Source of the DNA: Methylobacterium aquaticum | GTDB taxonomy: Bacteria; Pseudomonadota; Alphaproteobacteria; Rhizobiales; Beijerinckiaceae | Length of the DNA: 34,402 bases | Reading direction: 5' to 3' | Assembly (NCBI RefSeq): GCF_001043915.1 | Contig: NZ_LABX01000038.1 | Coordinates: 1-34,402, forward strand | In this document: piece by piece, positions 27,509 through 34,402 of the stretch | Numbering within the stretch: position 1 is the first letter of the stretch | Layout: every line of letters begins with the position of its first letter | Notes under the pieces: generated by a model | Seen by the model: only the letters and a program-made list of their open reading frames with translations | What the model was told of the DNA's origin: nothing | The model's database searches: none | Program-made: the position numbers and the translations under genes

Positions 27509-29953
27509 ATGGCCATCGGCCCCTCGACCACGCAGACCCCCTATCTGGTGCCGAGCACCGGCAATGTCAGCTTCACGTCGATCCTGAGCGTGGGCGATAC
27601 CGTGCCCGGCTCGGTCAAGGCGAACGGCACGCCCTGGCGCTTCGTCGGCATCCCGGACGGCATCGGCGCCTTCGACAACGGTGACGGTACCGCCACGGTG
27701 CTGGTCAACCACGAGATCGGTGCCACCGCCGGCGTGGTGCGGGCGCACGGCTCGGCCGGCGCCTTCGTCGACCGGCTGATCGTCGACAAGGCCAGCCTGA
27801 AGGTTCTCTCGGCTGGTGATCTCGGCACCAGCTTCTACGGCTTCAATGCCGCCACCGGCACCTACCAGCAGGGCACCACGGCGCTGGCGCGCCTGTGCTC
27901 GGCCGACCTTCCGGCGGTCTCGGCCTTCTATGACGCGGCGACCGGGCTCGGCACCCAGGCCCGCATCTTCATGAACGGCGAGGAGAACGGCACCGAGGGC
28001 CGGGCGCTCGCCTGGATCGTGAACGGCCCCGAGGCCGGCCGCATCTACGAGCTGCCCCGCCTCGGCAAGTTCTCGATGGAGAACTCGCTGGCGAACCCGG
28101 CCTCTGGCGCCAAGACGGTGACAATCGGCACCGACGATTCCGCGACCGGCCAGCTTTACGTCTATGTCGGCAACAAGCAGGCCACCGGCTCCGAGATCGA
28201 CAAGGCCGGCCTGACCAACGGCAAGCTCTACGGCATCAAGGTGCCGTCGGTCGTCGCCGAGACCAACGCCACCTCGCTCGACCCGGCCGGCGCCGCCTTC
28301 TCCTTGCAGGAGATGGGCCCGAATGGAGACGTCTCGCGGGTGACCGGCGCGCAGCTCCAGGACGAGAGCGACGCCGAGGGCGTGACCACCTTCCTGCGGC
28401 CCGAGGATGGCGCCTGGGATCCGAGCAACCCCAACCGGTTCTACTTCGTCACCACGAACGGCATCACCAGCCCGTCGCGGCTCTGGGCGCTCGACTTCAC
28501 CGACGTCACCCGTCCGGAACTCGGCGGCACCATCAAGGAGCTGCTGCGCGGGACCGAAGGGCAGGTGATGCTCGACAACATGACGGTGACCGCCGACGGC
28601 AAGGTCATCCTCCAGGAGGATCCGGGCAACAGCCCCCGCCTGTCCAAGGTGTTCCAGTACGATCCGGCCACCGGCTCCCTGACCGAACTCGCCCAGCACG
28701 ATCCGGCCCGCTTCGCCGCGCCGACCGCGCCGTTCAACCAGGATGAGGAATCCTCCGGCGTCGTCGACGTCAGCACGATCTTCGGCGCGCCGGGCCGGCA
28801 GGCTTACCTCCTCGACACCCAGGCCCATTACGCCCTGGGTGGCGAGCTGGTCGAGGGCGGCCAGCTGATGATGATGTATCAGGACCGCACGATCCGCGGC
28901 ACCGCCGGCAACGACACCCTGACCGGCAGCGCCATCGACGACCTGATCCTCGGCGCGGCGGGCGACGACACGATCAACGGCCGTACCGGTACCAACATCC
29001 TGTCGGGCGGCACCGGCACCGACACCGCGGTGTTCGATCTCCGCCTCGCCGATGCCCGGGTGAGCGCCGAGAACGGCCGCGACGTGGTGAGCGCGGGCAA
29101 TACCCGCAGCACCGTCACGGGCTTCGAGCGCTACCTTTTCACCGACACGACCGTGACGGTGGCGGACGGCGCCCCGCTCGTCGACGACCTGTTCTACTTG
29201 GCGAACAACAAGGACGTGCTGGCCGCCGGCCAGGACGCCGACACCCACTACGCCACCTATGGCTGGAAGGAAGGCCGCGATCCCAACGCGCTGTTCTCCA
29301 CCACCGGCTACCTCGCCGCCAACGCCGATGTCCGCGCTGCCGGCCTCAACCCGCTCCAGCACTACGACCAGTATGGCTGGAAGGAAGGCCGCGACCCGTC
29401 GGCGGCCTTCGACAACGAGCAGTATCTCGCCCGCAATGCGGACGTGAAGGCCGCCGGTATCGACCCGCTCAAGCACTTCATCGAGTACGGCCAGGACGAG
29501 GGCCGGCAAGCCTATGCGGCGATCGGCAAGACCGCCGACCTCGCGGCGCATCCGGGCTTCGACGCCGAGTTCTACCTGCTCTCGTATGCCGACGTGGCGC
29601 GCGCCGCGACGGCATCCGGCAAGGACCCCTTCGCCTATGCCTACGAGCACTACCAGACCTATGGCTGGAAGGAGGGGCGCAACCCCAACGCGGTGTTCGA
29701 CACCAAGGGCTACCTGAACGCCTATGGCGATGTCCGGGCGGCCGGGATCGACCCGCTGATGCACTACGACCAGTATGGCTGGAAGGAAGGCCGCGATCCG
29801 TCGAAGGGCTTCGATACGACGGCCTATCTCGATGCCTATGGCGACGTGGCGCGGGCCCGGCTCGACCCGATGCAGCACTACCTGCAATACGGCGCGACCG
29901 AGGGCCGCTCGACCTTCGGCGACACAACCTTCGGCGCCGGCAACCAGGGCTGA
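27509..29953 (+). CDS. PhoX/DUF839-like protein with RTX-like segment and six surface-type repeats
   Basis: An 814-residue protein in three parts. Residues 1 to about 450 resemble the DUF839/PhoX beta-propeller family of calcium-dependent phosphatases (VLVNHEIGA, IFMNGEENGTEGRA, DPSNPNRFYFVTT, LQEDPGNSPRL). Residues about 462-507 carry RTX-like calcium-binding nonapeptides (GTAGNDTLTG, GAAGDDTING). Residues about 560-804 hold six degenerate units of about 36-45 residues with the core YLxAxxDVxAAGxDPLxHYxxYGWKEGRDPxxxFD. There is no N-terminal signal peptide, so secretion by a type I system through the C-terminal half is the likely route; no such system is encoded nearby. AAGGAAG (27497-27503) supports the ATG at 27509 over one 51 bases earlier. 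Confidence 0.85.
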   Translation: MAIGPSTTQTPYLVPSTGNVSFTSILSVGDTVPGSVKANGTPWRFVGIPDGIGAFDNGDGTATVLVNHEIGATAGVVRAHGSAGAFVDRLIVDKASLKVLSAGDLGTSFYGFNAATGTYQQGTTALARLCSADLPAVSAFYDAATGLGTQARIFMNGEENGTEGRALAWIVNGPEAGRIYELPRLGKFSMENSLANPASGAKTVTIGTDDSATGQLYVYVGNKQATGSEIDKAGLTNGKLYGIKVPSVVAETNATSLDPAGAAFSLQEMGPNGDVSRVTGAQLQDESDAEGVTTFLRPEDGAWDPSNPNRFYFVTTNGITSPSRLWALDFTDVTRPELGGTIKELLRGTEGQVMLDNMTVTADGKVILQEDPGNSPRLSKVFQYDPATGSLTELAQHDPARFAAPTAPFNQDEESSGVVDVSTIFGAPGRQAYLLDTQAHYALGGELVEGGQLMMMYQDRTIRGTAGNDTLTGSAIDDLILGAAGDDTINGRTGTNILSGGTGTDTAVFDLRLADARVSAENGRDVVSAGNTRSTVTGFERYLFTDTTVTVADGAPLVDDLFYLANNKDVLAAGQDADTHYATYGWKEGRDPNALFSTTGYLAANADVRAAGLNPLQHYDQYGWKEGRDPSAAFDNEQYLARNADVKAAGIDPLKHFIEYGQDEGRQAYAAIGKTADLAAHPGFDAEFYLLSYADVARAATASGKDPFAYAYEHYQTYGWKEGRNPNAVFDTKGYLNAYGDVRAAGIDPLMHYDQYGWKEGRDPSKGFDTTAYLDAYGDVARARLDPMQHYLQYGATEGRSTFGDTTFGAGNQG
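29202..29920 (+). repeat. In-gene repeats encoding the YGWKEGRDP units
   Basis: The DNA string TATGGCTGGAAGGA occurs four times (about 29259, 29372, 29660, 29775), and two more units are diverged (YGQDEGR and YGATEGR). Two units are nearly identical around HYDQYGWKEGRDPS, which points to recent internal duplication or gene conversion. Confidence 0.8.
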
Positions 29954-29984
29954 TCCGTCGGGACACCCGTTCCGGTTCGACCAC

Positions 29985-30021
29985 GAGGGCGCCCCGTCAC
30001 CGTCAGGTGGCGGGGCGCCTC
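29985..30021 (+). terminator. Hairpin after the PhoX-like gene
   Basis: GAGGGCGCCCCGTCAC and GTGGCGGGGCGCCTC pair over about 14 positions with one bulge and a six-base loop, starting 31 bases after the stop codon. There is no T-tract, so it is probably a Rho-assisted or processing stem. Confidence 0.5.
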
Positions 30022-30154
30022 GCATTGGAGCAAGGCCCCGTCCGGAGCGCAGACCTCCCGCCCGGTCGCCGCGCTTGCGCCGCCGGGCGGGCTGGACCAA
30101 AGCGAGCCCTGCCCGCATTCCGCCGGGTCTCGGCATTCCCCCGGCTCCTTCCCG

Positions 30155-31084
30155 ATGCAGGCCGTCCTCGACGCCGCCCTCCCGATCTTCGCGCTGATCC
30201 TGGCGGGCTTCCTGTGCGGCCGCACCGCCCTGTTCGGGCCGGCCGCCGCCGACAGCCTGAACCGGTTCGCGATCTACCTCGCCCTGCCGGCGCTGATGTT
30301 CGGCGCGATGGCGAAGATCACGCCGGACCAGGTCGCCCAGATCGGGTTCGCGGCCGCCTTCGCGGGCGGCATCGCGGCGGCCTTCGCGGTGGCCTACCTG
30401 CTCGGGCGCGGTCGGGGCCTGCCCGGGGCCCAGGCCTGCATCGAGGGGCTGGATGCGGGCTACAGCAATGTCGGCTTCATGGGCATCCCGCTCTGCCTCC
30501 TGGTATTCGGGCCGGCGAGCCTGCCGGCGGCGGTGATCGCGACGCTGTTCACCGCCTGCGTGCTGTTCCTGTTCGCGATCGTGCTGATCGAACTCGATCT
30601 CCGGAAGGGGGCGGGGTCGGGCACCGCCCGCAAGGTGGGGCTGGCGCTGGTGCGCAACCCGCTCCTGATCGCGCCGCTGGCCGGCCTCGCGGTCGGGCTC
30701 GCCGGCCTGTCGGTGCCCGGCCCGATCGAGCGGTTCGCCGGGCTCCTCGGCGGTGCGGCCTCGCCCTGCGCGCTGGTCTGCATCGGGCTGTTCCTCGCCC
30801 AGGAGCGGGTGGTCCTCTCGGATATCCGGCCGATGGCGGCACTCGTCGTCCTCAAGCTGGTGCTCCAGCCGGCGGTCACCGCGGTCCTCGTCTACAAGGT
30901 CTTCGCGGTGCCGGATCTGTGGGCGCGGGCGGCGGTGCTGCTCGGCGCTCTGCCGATCGGCTCGGGACCGTTCACGCTGGCCAAGCTCTACGGGCTGGAG
31001 GCCGGCGTGACCTCCGGGGCGATCCTGCTCTCGCACCTCGCCTCGGTGATCACCGTGTCGCTGCTCGTGGCCTGGCTCGCCTGA
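30155..31084 (+). CDS. AEC (auxin efflux carrier) family permease
   Basis: A 309-residue, almost wholly hydrophobic inner-membrane protein of about ten segments in two five-helix halves joined by a short charged loop (about 150-165, ELDLRKGAGSGTARK). Family marks are the N-terminal LPIFALILAGFLCGR, LALPALMFGAMAK, the half-helix GYSNVGFMGIPL and the C-terminal LPIGSGPFTLAKLYG. Bacterial AEC members export or exchange small organic acids such as malate or malonate; the substrate here is unknown. It follows the PhoX-like gene by 201 bases with a hairpin between, so it is probably separately transcribed. Confidence 0.9.
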   Translation: MQAVLDAALPIFALILAGFLCGRTALFGPAAADSLNRFAIYLALPALMFGAMAKITPDQVAQIGFAAAFAGGIAAAFAVAYLLGRGRGLPGAQACIEGLDAGYSNVGFMGIPLCLLVFGPASLPAAVIATLFTACVLFLFAIVLIELDLRKGAGSGTARKVGLALVRNPLLIAPLAGLAVGLAGLSVPGPIERFAGLLGGAASPCALVCIGLFLAQERVVLSDIRPMAALVVLKLVLQPAVTAVLVYKVFAVPDLWARAAVLLGALPIGSGPFTLAKLYGLEAGVTSGAILLSHLASVITVSLLVAWLA

Positions 31085-31532
31085 CGGAGGAGGGCTGTCC
31101 GGGCGAGCGCTCCGGCGCCCATGCCCCCGCGTCGCGTCGCCACACCACCGCGCCCTCCGGGGGCCGGGCCGGCCGTGACGCGGGGCGCGCCCGGCCACCC
31201 TGCACGGTGAATTCGATCCCGATGGTGGAATTTGCTTGAGCCCGGAATGCGTTCGCGGGAATGAACCGTCCCGGGTCTCCCACGTCTCGACCGCGACGTC
31301 GACCGCGACGCCGGTCTTTCTCGATGGCATGACGGAGGAATAGGGAAAGATGGTGCCGTTTCGCCAACGCTTAATCGGATCTTGAATGTCTGCCCCGAGT
31401 CTCACAGACTTGAGACTGTCAGCCAGGACGGGGAGGAACATGGAAACGGGAGGCTGCCTTCTCAGGCGGTTCACGGCCGTTCCGTCCACGGGCGTCCTGC
31501 CGGGCGGGCTCGCGCGGGGCCGCGCTTAGGAC
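31085..31532. other. Region between the AEC gene and the diguanylate cyclase
   Basis: No recognised gene. Two short open frames precede the cyclase: 31350-31385 (11 codons, with GGAGG upstream) and 31386-31529 (47 codons). The second ends in a TAG that is in frame with and one codon before the cyclase ATG. A stem AGTCTCA/TGAGACT lies at 31398-31417. They could be leader peptides, but support is only positional. Confidence 0.35.
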
Positions 31533-32918
31533 ATGGCGATGCGTCGCTCGCTTCGCGGGATCTTTGCCGCCGGGCCGCCGGTCCGGGACCGGGCGCTCGC
31601 CGGACGTCTGATGCGGACGATCTTCGGCTGCTACATCGTGGTGGCCGTCGGCCTCACGGCCGTGCAGATGTTCGTCGCCTATCGGGCGGCCAGCCAGCGC
31701 CTCCAGGACGACGTGGCGGCCCTCCAGCGCACCTTCAGCCCCGGCATCGAGGACGCCATGTGGCGCTACAACGGCGAGGTGCTGCGCGGGATCCTGGCCG
31801 GCATGCAGGAGATCCCGACCGTCCTCGGGGTCGAGGTCCGCGACGAGGCCGGCCGGCGCGTGCAGGCGATCGGCAGTTTCACTGACGAGGCCGGGGCGAT
31901 CTGGCATGTCGGCCGCAACGCCGAGGCGCAGCCGCACGCCCATCGCTTCGGAACTCCGTTCAGCCGCACCTTCCCGGTCGTCCATACCGACGAGAACGGC
32001 CGCATCTATCCGATCGGCTCCTGGACCGTCCATTCCGACGACAGCATCGCCATCGAGCAGGTCAAGAACACGCTGTCCGTGATCCTGATCAATTCGGCGA
32101 TCAAGTCGCTGATGCTGTGGTTCATTTTTTACATGGTGATCCGCCGCATGGTCGGCCGGCCGCTCGACCAGATCCGCGACTATCTCGCCCGGATCGACGC
32201 CGACACCCTCGCGGCGCCGCCGCTCACCATCGAGGCGGGCGGGCGCAACGAGCTGCACGCGCTCGCCGGCGCGCTCAACACCATGCGCGACCGGCTGCGG
32301 CGCTCCTTCGACGAGAACGCGGCCCTGATGCGCGACCTGCGCGAGATGAACGCGACGTTGCAGGACCGTATCGCCGAGCGCACCCGCGATCTCGAGACCC
32401 TGGCCCATACCGACCTGCTCACCGGCCTGTGTAACCGGCGCAAGCTCGACGAGGCCCTGGCCGAGGCGGCCGAGCGGGCGGGCGCGAGCGGCGCGCCGCT
32501 GTCGCTGATCCTCGGTGACGTCGACAACTTCAAGTCGGTCAACGACCGCTACGGCCACAAGGTCGGCGACCAGGTGCTGGTCGCCTTCGCGGCCCTCCTG
32601 CGCGACGCGGTGCGGCCGACCGACATCCTGGGCCGCTGGGGTGGCGAGGAATTCATGCTGCTCTGCCCGGACGCCGACCTCGCCACGGCCACGGCCATCG
32701 CCGAGCGCCTGCGTCAGCGCGCCGAGGCCACGGCTCTCCCGGAGGTCGGCCCCCGCACCTGCTCGTTCGGCGTCGCCACCCTGGCCCCGGGCGAGAGCAC
32801 CGACAGCCTCGTCGCCCGGGCCGATGCGGCGCTCTACCGCTGCAAGCGCAACGGCCGGAACCGCGTCGAGGCGAGTTCCGGGCCGTGGCCGGAGGTGGTG
32901 GAGCGCGGGGCGGCCTGA
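31533..32918 (+). CDS. Membrane-bound diguanylate cyclase (HAMP-GGDEF)
   Basis: A 461-residue inner-membrane sensor that makes cyclic di-GMP from two GTP. The order is TM1 (about 30-50), a periplasmic sensor region (about 51-185), TM2 (about 186-204), HAMP-like linker (about 205-260), a coiled-coil stretch (about 262-290) and a GGDEF domain (about 291-450). The active site is GGEEF (370-374) with metal aspartate D329 in LGDVDNFK. The inhibitory I-site RPTD (361-364) is present, so product inhibition is expected. AGGA is only three bases before the first ATG; the ATG at 31539 has better spacing. No phosphodiesterase domain is attached. It converges on the DUF1185-like gene with 14 bases between. 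Confidence 0.94.
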   Translation: MAMRRSLRGIFAAGPPVRDRALAGRLMRTIFGCYIVVAVGLTAVQMFVAYRAASQRLQDDVAALQRTFSPGIEDAMWRYNGEVLRGILAGMQEIPTVLGVEVRDEAGRRVQAIGSFTDEAGAIWHVGRNAEAQPHAHRFGTPFSRTFPVVHTDENGRIYPIGSWTVHSDDSIAIEQVKNTLSVILINSAIKSLMLWFIFYMVIRRMVGRPLDQIRDYLARIDADTLAAPPLTIEAGGRNELHALAGALNTMRDRLRRSFDENAALMRDLREMNATLQDRIAERTRDLETLAHTDLLTGLCNRRKLDEALAEAAERAGASGAPLSLILGDVDNFKSVNDRYGHKVGDQVLVAFAALLRDAVRPTDILGRWGGEEFMLLCPDADLATATAIAERLRQRAEATALPEVGPRTCSFGVATLAPGESTDSLVARADAALYRCKRNGRNRVEASSGPWPEVVERGAA

Positions 32919-32932
32919 CGCCCCGGTGCGGC

Positions 32933-33511
32933 TCAGCGCTGCCCGTCCCACGTCGCGATCGCGTTCTTGGTCAGTCCGCCCACCCGGGCATGCGGGCGGC
33001 CACCGGTGGTCATGGCGAGCGCGAACAGGATCTCGTCGGCCCGGGGGCCGTCCGCCACCGCCACCGTGACGCCGTCGAAATGCGAGCGGACATAAGCCGC
33101 GTCCTTGTGGTGGATCGGCACGTCGAGGGAGGCGCCCATCGGGCCGACCTTGGTCATCGACGGCACGATGGCGAGCGCCTGGCCGAGCAGCTCGCGCATG
33201 GCGTAGCCGCCGGGCACGTGCCAGAGCGCCCCGTGCTCCAGCTCGCCGGCCGAACCCACCAGCGACCCCTTGCCGTAGGCCTCGATCCGGCCGGGATCGC
33301 CGCCGAGCGCGTCGAGGAGCTTGCGGGCGCAGTCGACGCCGAGGGGTTTGAGCGCCTCCATCATCGGGGTGATCTCGGGCTCGTAGCGGCCTGCGAAGGG
33401 ATTCTTCACCAGGCAGGCGACCGCGCCCTTGAGGACGGGCTGGCTCAGTGCGGGGCCACCGTCGTGACGGACCTCCTCGACGGTGACGACGATCTTGCGG
33501 ACCTCGATCAT
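32933..33511 (-). CDS. DUF1185-type ('amino acid synthesis') protein
   Basis: A 192-residue protein of the family annotated as amino acid synthesis protein (DUF1185). Marks are VRKIVVTVEEVRHDGG at the N-terminus, AVACLVKNPFAGRYEP, KGSLVGSAGELEHGA and MTTGGRPHARVGGL. The family has a known fold but no proven function. Its ATG overlaps the stop of the UPF0280-like gene by four bases (ATGA at 33508-33511), so it is translationally coupled as the downstream gene. The context suggests a shared role in a catabolic or redox pathway begun further upstream. Confidence 0.88.
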   Translation of the reverse strand: MIEVRKIVVTVEEVRHDGGPALSQPVLKGAVACLVKNPFAGRYEPEITPMMEALKPLGVDCARKLLDALGGDPGRIEAYGKGSLVGSAGELEHGALWHVPGGYAMRELLGQALAIVPSMTKVGPMGASLDVPIHHKDAAYVRSHFDGVTVAVADGPRADEILFALAMTTGGRPHARVGGLTKNAIATWDGQR

Positions 33512-34362
33512 GGGCGGATCTCCCTTGGTTCTTCGAGAAGGACGGACCGGCCCTGGAGCATCAGGGCGGCGGAGCGGATGAGGCCGGCGGCACGCATCGC
33601 TGTCGCCCGGCGCCGCCCGGTCTCAAGGGCGGCGTCGATGTCCGGGCCCGACAGCGCCGGGACCGCGACGGTGACGAGGCGGGGTCCAAGGTCGGAATCG
33701 GGGTCGAGATCGGTGGCGGGGACGCGCCGCACCCCCGGATGCCCGGGCAGGTCGACCGCGTTGGCGATGAGCGTCGCGGCGGCGTCGGCCGCGGCGGCGT
33801 CGCGGGCGAGAACCGTGACCGAATCGGCGATCCCGAGGGAGAAGGAGCGGCCCTGCCGCCCCGAGGTGGCGATGCCGCCGATCCCGTCCTGGTGGCGCAC
33901 GATCACCCGGCCGTTCACCGCCGGAACCGGACCGCGGGAGAAATCGGCGGCGACGCCCACCGCCAGGGTCTCGCCCTCGGTGAGGTGGAGCGCGATGTCG
34001 CCGCCATCGTTGACGAAAGCCTTGTCGAGAGGGGCGGCGTCGCGCATTGCGTCCAGGATCTCGTCCGCCACCGCGCCCGCCACCGCGGCCATCGGGGTGA
34101 CGAACGCGGTGTGCGGCCGGCACGCCGCGACCATCCGTCGGGCGATTCTCCCCTCGACCCGGGGGCGGTCACTCATGGGCTTGCGCAAGTCCGGCAACTC
34201 GCCGATCAGCTCGCCCAACACCGTCGCGAAGCGGGCGATGGCGGCCCGGTGCGCCTCGGCCACGGCGGAGTCGGCCCCGAAGGCGCGCAGGACCAGGTCG
34301 ATCGGCCCGTGCTGAAGGTGCAGCCGTCCCTCCGCCAGACGCTGGTGCACCGGCCCATCCAT
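33508..34362 (-). CDS. UPF0280-family, ApbE-like protein
   Basis: A 284-residue protein of the UPF0280 type. It shows features of ApbE flavin transferases: NDGGDI (118-123), GIATSG (163-168), then SVTVLA (181-186) and an ADAAATLIANAV segment (about 192-203), which corresponds to the ApbE block carrying the metal-binding Asp and Thr. The length is somewhat below that of ApbE (about 320-350) and no signal peptide or lipobox is seen, so it would act in the cytoplasm. A flavinylation role is inferred from motifs only. It sits between a preceding - strand gene (three bases apart) and the DUF1185-like gene, with which it overlaps. Confidence 0.85.
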   Translation of the reverse strand: MDGPVHQRLAEGRLHLQHGPIDLVLRAFGADSAVAEAHRAAIARFATVLGELIGELPDLRKPMSDRPRVEGRIARRMVAACRPHTAFVTPMAAVAGAVADEILDAMRDAAPLDKAFVNDGGDIALHLTEGETLAVGVAADFSRGPVPAVNGRVIVRHQDGIGGIATSGRQGRSFSLGIADSVTVLARDAAAADAAATLIANAVDLPGHPGVRRVPATDLDPDSDLGPRLVTVAVPALSGPDIDAALETGRRRATAMRAAGLIRSAALMLQGRSVLLEEPREIRP

Positions 34363-34365
34363 CGA

Positions 34366-34402
34366 TCAGCCGAGCCGGGCGATGAGGCGAACGAGGTCGG
34401 CC
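34366..34402 (-). CDS. 3' end of a truncated upstream gene
   Basis: Only the last 11 codons are in the window (ADLVRLIARLG then TGA). The stop lies three bases before the UPF0280-like ATG, so it belongs to the same operon. From general knowledge, UPF0280 and DUF1185 genes often follow a 6-hydroxynicotinate-reductase-like iron-sulphur protein gene in related bacteria, but the fragment is too short to confirm this. Confidence 0.55.
   Translation of the reverse strand, partial: ADLVRLIARLG

Noticed and set aside
27437..31489. A 1350-codon open frame on the - strand
   Set aside because: It is the complement of the PhoX-like, AEC and flanking sequence. Its composition is the shadow pattern of GC-rich genes, and the + strand genes have motifs and ribosome-binding sites.

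Overview
The window looks like a chromosomal segment of a pink-pigmented methylotroph of the genus Methylobacterium (Methylobacterium/Methylorubrum group). The evidence is a very GC-rich base composition (about 70% by eye), the unbroken gene order sga-hprA-mtdA-fchA-mtkA-mtkB-ppc-mclA, which is the serine-cycle cluster known from Methylobacterium extorquens, and protein lengths and sequences close to that organism's enzymes. The species cannot be told from the sequence alone.

Region 1 (1-11.1 kb) is the serine-cycle locus, all on the + strand. Sga moves the amino group of serine to glyoxylate, giving hydroxypyruvate. HprA reduces hydroxypyruvate to glycerate. MtdA and FchA interconvert methylene-, methenyl- and formyl-tetrahydrofolate and so feed C1 units into serine. 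Ppc carboxylates PEP to oxaloacetate. MtkAB activates malate to malyl-CoA, and MclA splits malyl-CoA into acetyl-CoA and glyoxylate. Strong GC-rich hairpins lie between fchA and mtkA, between mtkB and ppc, and just after mclA. They probably set segment expression or mRNA ends.

Region 2 (11.4-15.8 kb) is a two-gene tripartite-efflux unit: a membrane-fusion protein and an RND pump of the HAE1/MdtB-AcrB type, with no outer-membrane channel or regulator beside it.

Region 3 (15.8-19.1 kb) is a patchwork accessory zone on the 3' side of three tandem tRNA-Ala(GGC) genes. It holds an AT-rich orphan lipoprotein, an alpha/beta hydrolase, a stand-alone transposase-type (DUF4096-like) domain, an AT-rich ORF fragment, tandem palindromes and pieces of interspersed repeats.

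Region 4 (19.1-24.2 kb) is housekeeping: three near-identical tRNA-Ala genes in a segmental tandem duplication, a TIGR02300-type zinc-ribbon/acidic protein, divergent aroA-cmk, and an ABC-F ATPase. A Methylobacterium-type dispersed repeat sits between cmk and the ABC-F gene.

Region 5 (24.2-34.4 kb) holds poxB (quinone-dependent pyruvate dehydrogenase) and a repeat nest in which one dispersed element is interrupted by another. Next come two small unknown genes with a clear intrinsic terminator, and a large PhoX/DUF839-like protein with an RTX-like segment and six copies of a 'YGWKEGRDP'-type repeat. An AEC-family transporter and a membrane diguanylate cyclase follow. The window ends with a translationally coupled DUF1185-like/UPF0280-like pair on the - strand, cut off at the next gene. 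The most suggestive unexplained items are this last pair (the UPF0280 protein carries ApbE-like flavin-transferase signatures), the repeat-rich PhoX-like protein, the nested dispersed repeats, and the hairpins inside the serine-cycle operon.
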